Source of the DNA: Cryptomeria japonica
Lineage: Eukaryota > Streptophyta > Pinopsida > Cupressales > Cupressaceae
Assembly (NCBI RefSeq): GCF_030272615.1
Contig: NC_081408.1
Span: 766,541,330 to 766,605,329, forward strand
Length of the DNA stretch: 64,000 bases
Direction: 5' to 3'
Translations under genes and position numbers: made by a program
Notes under the pieces: generated by a model
Told to the model about the DNA's origin: nothing
The model's database searches: none
Seen by the model: the letters and a program-made list of their open reading frames with translations, nothing else
In this document: piece by piece, positions 47,165 to 59,115 of the stretch
How positions within the stretch are numbered: position 1 is the stretch's first letter
How the letters are laid out: each line of letters starts with the position of its first letter

Positions 47165-47530
47165 CCTTGCTCGTTCGTCTGTCTGTAGCTTCTGTTTCTT
47201 GTTCTTTTGAAGACCCTCTTTCTTCGTCTGTAGCAACTGTATTTAGACCTTCGGAAGGCCTTCTTTCTTCGTCTGTAGCATCTGTATCTTGTTCTTTTTA
47301 AGGCCATTGTTCTTCGTCTGTCTAGTTCTTCTGAAAGCCCTCTTTCTTCGTCTGTAGCATCTGTATCTGGCTATTTTGATTTGAAGGCACTCTGTCTTCG
47401 TCTGTAGCATCTGTATCTAGCCCCCCTTTGAAGGCCATATATTTTCGTCCGTAGCATCTGTATCTGGCTATTTTGATTTGAAGTGGACATTTTTCTTCGT
47501 CTGTAGCATCTGTATCTGGCTACTTTCAAG
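47165..47530. repeat. Eight-unit repeat in the receptor kinase leader
   Basis: Eight imperfect units of about 32-52 bp built on TCTTCGTCTGTAGCATCTGT followed by a variable part with TTTTGAAGGC. The last unit ends about 60 bp before the start codon at 47591, so the array lies in the promoter or the 5' UTR. Pyrimidine-rich. Confidence 0.85.
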
Positions 47531-47590
47531 ATGGCTGTGGAGATTTAGAAATAGATTTTAAAAAAAGGAGGAGTTTTGAAAAGAAAAATA

Positions 47591-50500
47591 ATGGGGAAAA
47601 ACGGCGTTGGAGGCGTTTTATTTGCTGCGGTGCTGCTGTTTTCGTTTAGGTTTTGTGACGCCGGGAAGAGTGAGGTGGAAAGCTTGATGGAGTTCAGGAG
47701 GTATATCGGCGACCCTGGTGGTTTTCTGGCGACTTGGAAGTCGTCGGACGGGAGCCCTTGTGCGTGGAAGGGCATCAAATGCACCGTCGACGGCGCCGTG
47801 AGCATGGTCGATTTAGAGGGCATGAATTTGACGGGCAGTTTCTCGGCGGACATCTGTGGTTTGTTGAACCTGACTGAGCTTAACCTTGGGGCCAACAATT
47901 TTAACCAGACGATGCCGCTCGAAATAAGCCGGTGCCAGAGCTTGACGACGCTTAACCTGAGCGGCAACTATATCTGGGGGACGGTGCCAGAGCAGATTTC
48001 CGACCTGGAATCGCTGCAGGTTTTAGACCTCGGCGGGCTGTGTTTAGAAGGCCGGATACCGGTTGCGCTGGTGGGGATGAGAGGGCTCAGGGTTTTGAAC
48101 CTTGCCGGTAACTGGTTTAGCGGTCCTGTGCCGTCGGAACTCGGGAACCTGACGGAGCTTCAGGTGCTGGATCTGTCGGGGAATGATCGGCTCGGCCCCG
48201 GTTCGATCCCCGTTGAGATCGGACAGCTTGCAAAATTAGAGGAGCTGCATTTGTCCATGGCGGCGTTCACGGGTCGAATCCCCAGCGAGCTAGGAATGTT
48301 AAAGTTGCTGAGGGTGCTGGACCTGTCGCAGAATAATTTAAGTGGCTCCATTCCGAGCGAGCTCATGGGGCTGCAGCGTCTGCATTACTTGCGTCTGGAT
48401 CATAACGCGTTGAGCGGGGAGATACCAGCTTCCATATCGAATCTGAGCGCGCTCAGAGTGCTGGATTTGGGGAAAAATGAGCTGAGCGGCCAGATTCCTC
48501 ACGATATTTCAGAGCTCTATGACCTCGAGGTTCTGGCGCTCTACATGAACCAGCTCGCGGGCCCTTTACCACCAGGTACTACTTCTACGTTGTATATAAC
48601 TGTGTATTTTTGCCTTTTTAAAGCATGCCCCACTGTTTTGGTAGGTATTGTTTTCGGTCCAGGGTTTTCATGTCCAGTCTTTGCCTGTTTTTCTGCTAGT
48701 CAAATCCCAATGATTCCCAAATCGCTAAAATCCGTATGAAAATATTCGAGGTTTTCTTAGAATGTTTCAAAAATTAACAAATTATTTATTTGTATTTGTA
48801 TTAATTGTCAAGATCACTAAGATTTGTGTTTGTCCAGCGATCCTTGTTCCGTTGGTAAAATTGAATGGTGTAAAGAGGGTCCACTAAATATCAAGTCTTC
48901 TACAGTTGTTCTAATACGATGAAGGTGGCCAAGACCTTAGTATTTTCAAGGCCTATTAACGTCTACTGTTCAAGTCAACGCTTATATGATGATTCCTATT
49001 CGAGAGAATACTGTACCAATCTGATCATATTTTATGGTAGCACCATTTCTCCTTCTCTGTGATCTTACATGGATCTTGTTTGTTTCTGTTACCTTGCTTC
49101 TTTACAGCCCAGGACAATCGAGGAATAATTTTTTATTTAGTATTATCTTCAGCGGAGACTCCGAAGGCTCTTTTATTCCGAACACTTATTCTGATAAAGG
49201 CCCATTAGTTTTCTTAAAAGGAGCACACCTAATATCCTAGAGGTTATCTTTTTGTAATTTAGTCGGGTCTAACTAGCTGTTGAACCCATCATGGAAAAAA
49301 CCTCTGAAATTTTTATAAAAATCTTATGAAAGTTGTGTTGGTGGTTGTAGTTTCAATCGAGAACAATGATATGTTTCTTGATTATGTCATATTCCAAAGT
49401 TCAAGATAAACCGGGTCTCCCTTACTTGTACCAGTGCAGCTAAAATACAATTTCTGGCCTAGATTTATTCTCCCTCATAACGATCTAATCTGCTTTATAA
49501 AGGTCGAGATGCTGATATCTATATAAAAATAGAAATGCCGATATCTATATGATCCAGTTGTTTTGAAAACAAATTTATGTTTCCTATTTTTTTGAAATTT
49601 CATTTTGATTTTGCTACTGCATTTGATTTTTTTAGTAGAACTTGCAACTAACAAAACTTTTCTATGCACGCAGGTATTGTGAATCTTAAAAAACTCTTGG
49701 TAGTGTTGATTCACACGAATATGCTGACAGGCACACTTCCTCCAGAGCTTGGGCTCAATGCTAGCTTCACCTCCTTTGAAATCTCGCTTAACAATATCCG
49801 GGGTCCAATTCCCCCGAATCTCTGTCACGGAGGTCAGCTACAGAACTTGAGTCTTCACACCAACCATTTTTCAGGGCCAATTCCCCAGTCATTTAGCCAA
49901 TGCCACAGTCTCGTCAGGCTCACTCTGCAAAACAATGAACTTTCTGGAGACTTCCCCAATGGTCTCTGGTCAGCTCCCAATATGACCATCATTAGACTGG
50001 AAAACAACAGAATCTCTGGCACCATTACTCCTGAAATTAGTCAGGCCTCACAGCTAGCTCAGATTCAGATCGATAACAATCAATTTAGAGGCACCTTCCC
50101 TCCTGAATTAAGCCAGCTTCAGAGCTTGTACAAGCTCTCGGCTTCCCAGAACCTTTTCACAGGCAACTTCCCCCCAACGATATGCAATTGCCCTGTTTTG
50201 AGTATCATCAATGTTTCACAGAATTTATTGTCAGGCAAACTTGCGGAATTCAGTAGTTGCAAGAAGTTGGTATCGATTTCTTTTGCGGAGAACAACCTTG
50301 AGGGCGAAATTCCCCCTTCTCTAGGGACCCTTCCTGTGCTTACATACCTTGATTTGTCAACCAACAAGCTCACGGGCAATATCCCTTCCCAGCTGGCAAA
50401 TCTCAAGCTTGTATTGCTCAATCTCTCTTTCAATAGGCTATCAGGCAGGGTCCCCGCTTCTCTGATTTCAAGTTTGCCCGCATCATACTTAGAAGGAAAC

Positions 50501-52319
50501 CCCGGCCTCTGTGGAACAGGACTGTCCAAGCCCTGCACCTCAAAGTACTTAGATCAATCTGGGCACAATCACAAGCACCCTGTCATTCTGATATGGACCC
50601 TTATCACTGTATTTTTGGCCGCTGGAATCATATTTGTCTTGGGGTTGATTCTCATACACAGATCCTGGAATAGACTTGGGTACAATCCTGGAAAGCCAAC
50701 ATGGAATACTGCATCGTTTTGCCACTTGGGGTGTGATGAAGACGAGATTGTCTCAAAGCTAGACGAGAAGAATGTTGTGGGAAGTGGAGGTTCTGGCAAG
50801 GTCTACAAGGTTATATTGCCTGGTGGCGAGCCTGTGGCAGTAAAGAGGCTATGGAAAGCAGGCAAGGTAGGGGGAGGAAGACAGGCTGGTATCCTCAAGA
50901 CTGAGATTGAGACGCTAGGCAAGGTTTGCCACAGGAACATTGTGAAATTGCTTTGTTGCAGCTCCAGTGAAGAAACAAGTATTCTAGTGTATGAATTTGT
51001 GCCAAACGGTAGCTTGGCTGATGTTCTGCATTCTTCTTCAGATGTTGTTTTGGATTGGCCTCTACGGTTTAAAATTGCCATGGGAACAGCCCAGGGGTTG
51101 GCCTACCTGCATCATGATTATGAGCCACAGGTCCTTCACAGGGATATCAAGTCAAACAATATACTTTTAGATTCCAACTATGAACCGAAGCTTGCTGACT
51201 TTGGCCTCGGAAAGATATTGGGAGAGACTACACATCATCATTCCATGTCTTCAGTTGTGGGGTCTTACGGATACATTGCTCCTGGTATGCTGCTATACCT
51301 AACATGAAAACGCCATTTTCTATTTTAAATGCTTTGACACATTTTAAAATTGGTTTTGTTTTATGGTATTCGTCTTATGAAAAGTCCCGAAATTTTTAGT
51401 GTTGCTTCACAATCCTATATTTTGAAATTCATTAAAACCTTTTGGTCTTAAAGCATGAAATGTACAAGCTTTAGAGGACGGTCACTACTCTTTGTAAGGG
51501 ATTGGGTACAGTCAACTCTTTAAAACATAATTCAAGTCTACCGTTTTGAGCTTGTTCATTTTTTCCTAAAGTCTATATACAGACTGTATATATATACTTT
51601 AGGGACATGAAACATGCAAACCCACATTTAGAAGACTATTGAAAATGCTCGTTCAATTACAATGGAGTTTGCTAAAGATGTGCATTTATATTTACTTTCA
51701 TTTCTAATGAGTAGTTTTCATCTTTTAAACTTGTTGAAGCTTCGGATGTTTTGTCAGATTGAGTTGTACTTCAATCTTTGGCTTTCCTTGAGAAGCTTTG
51801 AGCTGTATTCTTGTTTCACCAATTCTGTGCTTTGGATGTTTTATTATACTCTACGAAAAACAGTCTTGAAGATTTACAAGGATTGTTATGTTTTCCTAAC
51901 TCTCGTTTCCTTTTCTTGTGTTTTCTTTTTGTGGAATTGCAGAGTACACCTATTCTGCTAAAGTAGATGAGAAAAGTGACGTGTACAGCTTTGGAGTGGT
52001 GCTGCTGGAGCTGATAACAGGAAAAAAGGCAGTGGAGGTGGATCATGGAGATTTGATTGATGTAGTGAAGTGGGTCCGAGGAAAGGTCAATACGAAAGAT
52101 GGTATCTGGAAAGTTCTGGATCCAAAGATTAGAGAGAGATCAGAGCATGAGATGATGGCTGCACTGAGAATTGCTCTCCTGTGCACCAGTGTACTTCCTC
52201 AGCGGCGGCCTTCAATGCAAGACGTTGTTGAAATGCTCCAGCTTGTGAAGTCTGCTGGTTCATCAAACCCTGTAATTAAGTTACCAGACAATATTTCTGA
52301 TTCTTCGCTACTCCCTTAA
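47591..52319 (+). CDS. Leucine-rich-repeat receptor-like protein kinase (three exons, 990 aa)
   Basis: Exons 47591-48575, 49674-51284 and 51943-52319; both introns have GT-AG ends and keep the frame (joins PLPPG/IVNLKK and YIAPE/YTYS). The protein has a signal peptide (residues 1-24), an LRR N-terminal cap with paired Cys (about 55-65), and about 20 LRRs (to roughly 590). A Cys pair (GLCGTG, KPCTS) and one membrane span (about 629-653) follow. The kinase has all key parts: GSGGSG loop near 697, VAVK Lys about 719, HRD Asp about 819, DFG Asp about 837, and APE split by intron 2. The frame starts 15 bases earlier at a TTG, but the ATG at 47591 gives the signal peptide. By layout and motifs it is closest to Arabidopsis At5g06940, labelled probably inactive, within the HAESA/CLV1-like LRR class. 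It should sit in the plasma membrane and sense an extracellular ligand; the ligand is unknown. It appears intact. Confidence 0.95.
48576..49673 (+). other. Intron 1 of the receptor kinase gene
   Basis: 1098 bp, starts GTACTACTTC, ends GCACGCAG. It splits a Gly codon inside the LRR region. No other feature is seen inside; the 49034-49240 frame is a chance ORF. Confidence 0.9.
51285..51942 (+). other. Intron 2 of the receptor kinase gene
   Basis: 658 bp, starts GTATGCTGC, ends TGGAATTGCAG. It splits the Glu codon of the APE motif, a conserved intron position in many LRR receptor kinases. T-rich toward the acceptor. Confidence 0.9.
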
Positions 52320-54270
52320 TTGTCCAGCTAAACTTCAAGATTTCTCTTATTTCTCTTTCATTCATAATGACAGAGGACTGTAAAATGGATGACCAAGTAG
52401 CTTCTCTTTACTAGTCAATTTAAATCATATAATATCCTTTATCTCGAAATCTGTTTTTCTTATGGCAACTGATCCCAACCCCTTGGCATAGTGCATTCCG
52501 CTGGATGGAATGCATCAGCTTGTGTATAAGCCCGAGGTTCTTGTTGAAGATGTAATTCAACAGATGAGGCATTTGATTATTTGTGTATTTCATTGTATTT
52601 TCATTTTGTTTATGAATATTTTTCTGTATTGAAAAATTAGAATTCATGGTATCACTTGTATGCTGTTCCCTTTTCAAGTCTGCGTTCTTTGATGTTTGAT
52701 TAATGGAATTGAATTTTATTTGAAAAGGGGAGAAGCTTGACTCTTATACAGAGAGTAGAGATTGAGTTTGAATACTTAAGAATGTTCTGCTGTTAAAGGA
52801 CAGTATTCTAGTCAATAGAGAGATCCTTTGAAAGAGAACCCTTATAATTAAAAGATATAAGTCCCATCTTATAAACTTGTAAAATAGAGCAGGGTGGCAT
52901 GTGAGCTAAGTGGCAAAACATAATCACGATGGGCATAGCCAAAAAAAACAATTCCAATTCATGGCCACGCCTTCTTAGATTAGCTACTCTTGCCTTTTCC
53001 TAGTTCTTGAGAGTAAGTGGATCAGATCTTCTTTTTTGGAACTCAGTTGACTGTTAAGAGCCAAGATACAGATATGTATTTCTCGTAGTTTCTTGAGCTA
53101 TTAACTTGAGCAAAAAAAAATTTCCCAAAAGCTTTATATAAAGGTATGAAGTTCTTGCATTTGCTTCCACCATGAACTGAACAAAAATAAAATTTTTTCT
53201 GCAAACAAATGATTAAATATAAATGTCCGCAATGATCAAAGTACTTCAACGGGACTATTAAGATACAGCTAGCTTAGGATATATTAGAGAGCATTCAATG
53301 CTTCTCCATTGAGCTACTAAAGAAGACAGACACACATTTAGACTTCCAAAATAGCTAGGAAAAATAGTACAACCCTTTGTTTATCATTCTCAAGTATCAG
53401 AAACATCAGACAGACTATCAATTTGAAGAATGCCTTGAGACAATTTTAAAATATCGTTTGAAGAATGACGAGGTTTAAATTCTGGCGTAGTTGGTGTTGT
53501 GCTGTTTCCCATCTCTTAAGTTGTGGAGCCATCGATGGAGCTGATGAAACTAGTAAGCTGAATCTAGTGAGTAGTTGTATCTCATGTGCGTAAGAGTTGT
53601 TACCCAGTTTCTATTGGCTCGAAGGTTCTTTGGTAGGATTGTAGCAGTTGTTAATCTTGATGCTTCTCCAAGACTGCTATGGTAATGTCTTCTTCATCAT
53701 CATTTATATATATGGAATTTGTCCATTGATTGTACTATTAATATGCATATAAATTGTATAAAAATTATAAAATATTCAAATTATCAATTTTCAATTACAA
53801 AATGACAAGCAGTGGAGATATGGTATTGCTCTGATTCAAGATTTGCTAACATTACATCAAAATCAGTGGAAGTCTTAGTCACAAACACTACGAGGGATTT
53901 TGCTTCATCCAATAGAACCCTAAACAATCACTTGTATCTCCTTTTCATCAACTTATGTGGCATCTTTAGAATCATGATTTTAATGTATTGTTGGAGTTTG
54001 ATTATGCTCGTGACTTTGTTGATCTTGTAATCACAAAGATATAATGCACAACCACCAACTTTTTCAATTGTTGATAGTGAGTCTATTCTTTTTTGATTGA
54101 CCATATCAAGTTGTAGAGCTAATAATTAGTCAAAATATCTGATATATTGTTAGCCATATAATACCTATTATATGGGTGATATCTAATAAAGTATGGTCTT
54201 TTATATGATAAATTTATGATTTGTTTACATGTCAACCTGAGTAGGTATAACAACTAGTTTCAGCAAATTA
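52320..54270. other. 3' flank of the receptor kinase gene
   Basis: Probable 3' UTR in the first few hundred bases, without a clear AATAAA. After that AT-rich sequence with no recognised gene. Confidence 0.45.
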
Positions 54271-54503
54271 CATTTCTCAAGTGCACATACCTTTTGTTTT
54301 GGCTTGCTATGAATCATAGAATATAGCTAATACAATGGAGCTATAAAGATATTGCAATACAAAGAAGAAGATAATTTCCTTGATAAAAACATTTCTCAAG
54401 TGCACATACCTTTTGTTTTGGCTTGCTATGAATCATAGAATATAGCTAATACAATGGAGCTATAAAGATATTGCAATACAAAGAAGAAGATAATTTCCTT
54501 GAT
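54271..54503. repeat. 119-bp tandem duplication
   Basis: Copies 54271-54389 and 54390-54503 appear identical by eye over 114 bases, differing only by the AAAAA linker after the first copy. A very recent duplication. Confidence 0.93.
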
Positions 54504-54520
54504 CTTTATCAAGGAAATTA
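54491..54520. repeat. 13-bp perfect hairpin
   Basis: Arms TAATTTCCTTGAT (54491-54503) and ATCAAGGAAATTA (54508-54520) around the loop CTTT, at the end of the second duplicate copy. Confidence 0.9.
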
Positions 54521-55133
54521 GTAAGGGATGATATTTCTACAAATAAGTGTTATAAATTTCTTTGTTTATTCAAGGATTGACTCGCTTAGTGATATGTGTG
54601 AGCGATCTTTTGTATATATGTTCTTTAGATAATTATTCAGACGACAACCACCCAGATAAGGTGTATTATACCTAAAATAGTTAGAGATTTGGTCAATGCA
54701 TGAAATTCATAAAAATGCAAAAACCAACCATTTTGGTGGGTATAAAATGAATATTAAGTATTTGCCTTTTTCACATACTATTAAATGATGCAACTACTAT
54801 TATTGTATTAAGACTTATTTTTTAGTATTGCACCCAAACTCTATCGTTATATAATCTCTCCATAACACTCAAAACTTGGTAAGAGGATGTGGTTAATCTA
54901 CTTAACAAATATAATGAGCTACACAATTTTATACAACTTGGTCATTTGATATCTAATAAAAAATCTTATGATGAATTTAAATTTCAAGATATGTGATACA
55001 CATCACCCCATTTGCAATGATTTGAAGTGGCTTGATTGTTGGCATTATAATATCATGATCATGTTGGCTAAGTATCAACTCATACCCTAGATAATCATCA
55101 ATGCGGTCAAATTGTCATTGAAAATTTGTTGAT
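54521..55133. other. AT-rich spacer
   Basis: Nothing recognised. Confidence 0.4.
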
Positions 55134-55990
55134 GTTTACATAGACACCTAAAAATGTCCTCAATTCAACCAATATTATTTATTTATTTAATTAATTCATT
55201 AGCTTTTTCTTTTCTAAATTAAATAAATATTATTAATTGTTTTATTATTTCTAACTACACTTTTTTCCTCTATTAATTATATAAATGCTTGTATTTATTT
55301 AACTAATTCATCATCCTCTTCTCTCTAAATTCTAGTCCTCCAATTAGTTCGCATGGTTTATAATCTAAATACATAGTCATGTGACAAGTTTTTAATTCCT
55401 TTTCATTCACTTTGTCCTTTCTCTCATGTTTACATTCATTGAACCAAAAAATCAACCCACCTCTTGATCTCATCTCTTTATTCAAATGATCTCATCTTCT
55501 TCACTCTCTTCCACCTCTTAATCCCATCGTCATTCTCATTTGTACCTCTCAATCTCATCATCCGTCTCATTTGCACCTCTTAATCCTATCCGTTCTCCTT
55601 TAACCACTTAATCATGGCCGTTCATATTTTAACTTCTTAATCTAAGCCCTTAATTCTCTTGGAGAGTTCTATAAAAAGGGGTTTATTTTTCTCATTTTCA
55701 CATCTACAACTAGTGTCTACATCCATTATGCTAAAATTTGATTAGAACTACCATCATTGGTTTTATTATCATCATTTTGTTTGCATCATCAATCAACCAC
55801 CCTCCATTTCTTTATGCCATCTTGTGCTAGTGCTTAATGCCAAGAGCAAATAATCTTATTCACAAGATATTAAAGGATAGGGGAACAAAGGATTCAAGCT
55901 TATCATGTATGTGAGGTATAATCTTTGTTAATTTTTGTTTACATTGCATGATTTAGGGCTCCATTGGTGTTGTTTCTAGGAGATTGCAAG
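55134..55990 (+). repeat. Divergent gypsy LTR fragment
   Basis: Starts like an LTR (TGTTTACATAGACACC) and runs into AT palindromes (ATTTATTTAATTAATTC, AATTAAATAAATATT). CTATAAAAAGG follows at 55669-55679, then a CATCTTGTGCTAGTGCTTAATGCC-type block, the same order as the solo LTR at 42366. The 3' boundary is uncertain and no target duplication was identified. Confidence 0.45.
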
Positions 55991-56951
55991 ATGGAGATCA
56001 ATGGTGTAGGATCATTTAGTCCTCATAATGCATGAGAGGTTGCCAAGTGACAATATGGGAAAGGTGGTGATTGGAGGAGTACACTTGGTGTTGGAACAAT
56101 TTCTCATAAAATTACAAATTTAGCTCATAAACTTGCAAGAACTAACTCAAAATTGAGTTCTAAGTATGTTTATGTAGTCTACAATCATCTCCTAAAACTT
56201 TGCAACATGTTCAATAAATAGAGGAAGGCATGTGTCTTGCCTTGTTGGTTGTAGGTGTCCCTAGATGCTTTAAAATGGTCTTCAACTATTGTCAACCGCC
56301 TCTAAGAAGCTTGGATGATACCAAAATTGATTTAAATGTTCCCAAAATTGCCCTATATTTGCTCTTTGTCTTTTATATTCTTACCACGGGAGCTTCACTT
56401 AGTGAACCTGGGTTATAGCACATGCGTTCATGACATTCTAAAGAACCCCCCTATTTTGAAAAAATATTGCTCTAAACTCCTTTTTTGTCACCCCCTCTTG
56501 ATACACAACTTGAATTAAAAGCCCCCCTATTTTTGCCAGATATTGTATTTTTTCATAGCCCAAATTAATTAAAAACCCCCTATTTTCACCAATATGAAAT
56601 ATATTGTACCCTCAATTTTGGGATATTAAACCCCCCAATATCAATGCATGTGATATAATATTGTCTAGCCAGTGAAGCCCCTGTGATTCTTAGTCCACCT
56701 TGCCAACTACCTTACTAGCTTCCCCAAAACATAGGACATGCGACCTTTTTAATGTTTTCAAGTTGAGAGAGACCTTGGAGTCAGATGGAAAAAAAGTGGG
56801 TGATTTAAGACCTCTTAGACTACTCCAAACTAAGCCATTATTGCTTAAAATTGTTTTTGGAATGCAATCATACCTCTAATGTCTTTAATTATGTAAAAAA
56901 TGCTTATCAAAAGTCACAAACTAACCTTATCATTGAATTTGATGTCTTTGT
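55991..56951. other. Intergenic sequence
   Basis: C-rich runs (CCCCCCTATTTT-type words) repeat several times between 56440 and 56640. No gene recognised. Confidence 0.4.
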
Positions 56952-56961
56952 CTTCTTGACA

Positions 56962-57210
56962 ACTTTTTTTGATATCATGAGATAACCTAACTTGACCCAA
57001 CCACCCCTTGCCTCAGTCTTACTTTTTGCCAAGTTTTGGGGTATAGAGGGGCGAGTTGAGGCAAGAATACCTTAATGGATGACTAAGTGAGCTCAAACAA
57101 CCCAACCACCAAGTAAATCTAGCTGGTGAGAGTTGAACCTTGGACCCTAATGGGGAGAACCCATAGCCTTGAGACAACCTTACCAACTATTTGATCTATG
57201 GATTGAAGCC
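56962..57210 (-). mobile_element. tRNA-derived SINE
   Basis: On the minus strand the element starts GGGCTTCAATCC at 57210, has an A-box-like GATCAAATAGTTGGTAAGG (57179-57197) and a B-box-like GGTTCAACTCTC (57128-57139), then a body of about 130 bp and an A-rich end (CAAAAAAAG). It is flanked by a perfect 10-bp duplication CTTCTTGACA at 56952-56961 and 57211-57220. The boxes would recruit RNA polymerase III, and movement relies on a LINE. About 249 bp, full length. Confidence 0.78.
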
Positions 57211-57220
57211 CTTCTTGACA

Positions 57221-58330
57221 TATTGTCATGCCCCTTGAAAATTCTCTCATCATTGTCAAGTCATGTAATGCCTTGATATTTCATGACCTTTGTTATGTTT
57301 ATCTCTATGATGAAACATGATTGATACTATCACCTTTATCCCCTTTCTTGTCCATTATCATGATCTTCAAACATTTTCTTGAATTTTATTTGAAAGACAA
57401 ACACCTATCTTCATCGTAAAAAAAATTGTGAACTTATTTCTCTTGAAGGAAATTTACTAGAATCTTGGAGGTCTTAACTCATGTTACTGTTGCTACTTCT
57501 AAATGACTATGGTGATTGTTGCATCTTTTGAAGTGCCCATTGTGTAACTCTTCTTAGTCTTATGATTGTCTTGCTCTTGATACCTATCCCTTTTCCATTC
57601 TTTTCTTCATCTTTGTCTTACATGTTATCAAATATTTCCCTTCAAACCTCTATCAAGTATTATGATTTAGACCATCACTATCATAATATTATAGATCATC
57701 AATTCTTTCTAGATTGTCCTTTTCAACCTCACAATGAATGTCCTACCAATTCTTGCAAAACTTGTCACTATTGAAAGTGTCAATGTTAATAGTCCCTTAA
57801 GTTATATCATGGAACATATTCAAGCTGTCCATATTTCAATTCTCACAACTCCAACAATATTTTGTTACTTGTAACTTCATCCTTTTTCAACAATGATCCT
57901 TCATTTGTCTTTATTGTTCATAACAATGCTCTATAATTATCATTCTTGTTAGTTGTCATACTAATTGTCAATTGTCTTTGCCCATAGAAATTGTCAATAA
58001 AGAGTTTTGAAAGAGGCTACTCGATGTAAATCTCTTGGCATACATTTTACATGATTATATTATTTGCTATGTCATTGTTATACACCTTATATAACTCAAA
58101 GAATGGCATGTAATCTCATAATAGAGTACATGGCTCCCAACTGAGTTCTTTCAAACTTGTGGTTTTCTATAAAAACTGAGTTTTGTTCACTAAGTTTTTT
58201 AAAATTGTCAAATGGCTTTTGATGTTTCCTTGTTTTTTTTCTTGATGAAACTTGTATAGCATATGGAGATTAGCCTCAGACATTTTGCAACATTGAGTCA
58301 TTCATTTATATGAATGTCAAGGGTTTTTTC
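57221..58330. other. AT-rich intergenic sequence
   Basis: Short frames only (57562-57774). Nothing recognised. Confidence 0.4.
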
Positions 58331-59115
58331 ATTTATGCAATTTATTAGTATATTGTGTTGCAAAGACATCCATTGTACATCAATTTGAATCAATTATCAA
58401 AAGGAAATTCTAAGCATTGCAAGGAGATTTTTTTAGGAATAGTTCAGTTTGTAACACTAAAAGGAACCCTTAACTCACATCAAAGTCACCTAGAACACTT
58501 CCATAAGTTTGAGAGTATTATTTTCTATATTCATCAACAATTGAATACCTAGTCTAATCTAAAGGATTGGCCTAGAGGAAAATTATCTTTGTGATCTAAT
58601 GATCTCTCTAAGGCATTTTTAATACTTCTAGCCCCTATGATTTCATTAATATTAGAGATAGTGATAACTAAGTTTCCTATAGTCTACAATTAGCTAGATT
58701 GATCTTGTGAGTTTTCAAATAATCTGTGCATTAGGTCAATATTATGGAGAATAGAATTCAACCCAAAATGATATAATGATTGATATAAATCTGGAATAAT
58801 AAGTAAGCTAATAAGTAAGCTAAAAGTATTGCATCATAAAAAGGATAAAATATGCATAACATCAACATTCAATTCTTTATCATAATTTCTTAAATTAAAT
58901 GTCTAATCTACCTCAATTGATTTTCAAACATCTATGATATATTTATTATTCTAAAATATATTGAAATTATAATCCCCCTTATTTTATATTTGCCATTCCA
59001 AAATGTATTGGATTTATCATACATAATTTACTATATTGTTGTGATGAATCTAAGTTAATTTGTGCCAATTCAATTTAGTTAACCTATATTTACATAACAA
59101 AAAGTAATATTACTC
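58331..59115. repeat. 0.8-kb dispersed repeat, copy A
   Basis: Homologous, in the same orientation, to 61168-61961. Shared blocks include TATTGTGTTG, AACACTAAAAGGAACC, ATCAACAATTG, TTAGAGATAGTGATAACTA and GTGATGAATCTAA. By eye about 75-80 percent identical. Unclassified. Confidence 0.75.

Noticed and set aside
48576-48739. Alternative read-through end of the receptor kinase first exon
   Set aside because: The frame past 48575 is intron; a consensus donor and the exact LRR continuation at 49674 show splicing there.
49475-49828. Minus-strand frame over intron 1 and exon 2
   Set aside because: Shadow of the receptor kinase gene; no domain.
57128-57198. Functional tRNA gene
   Set aside because: A and B boxes are present but no cloverleaf can be folded, and a tail and target duplication show a SINE.
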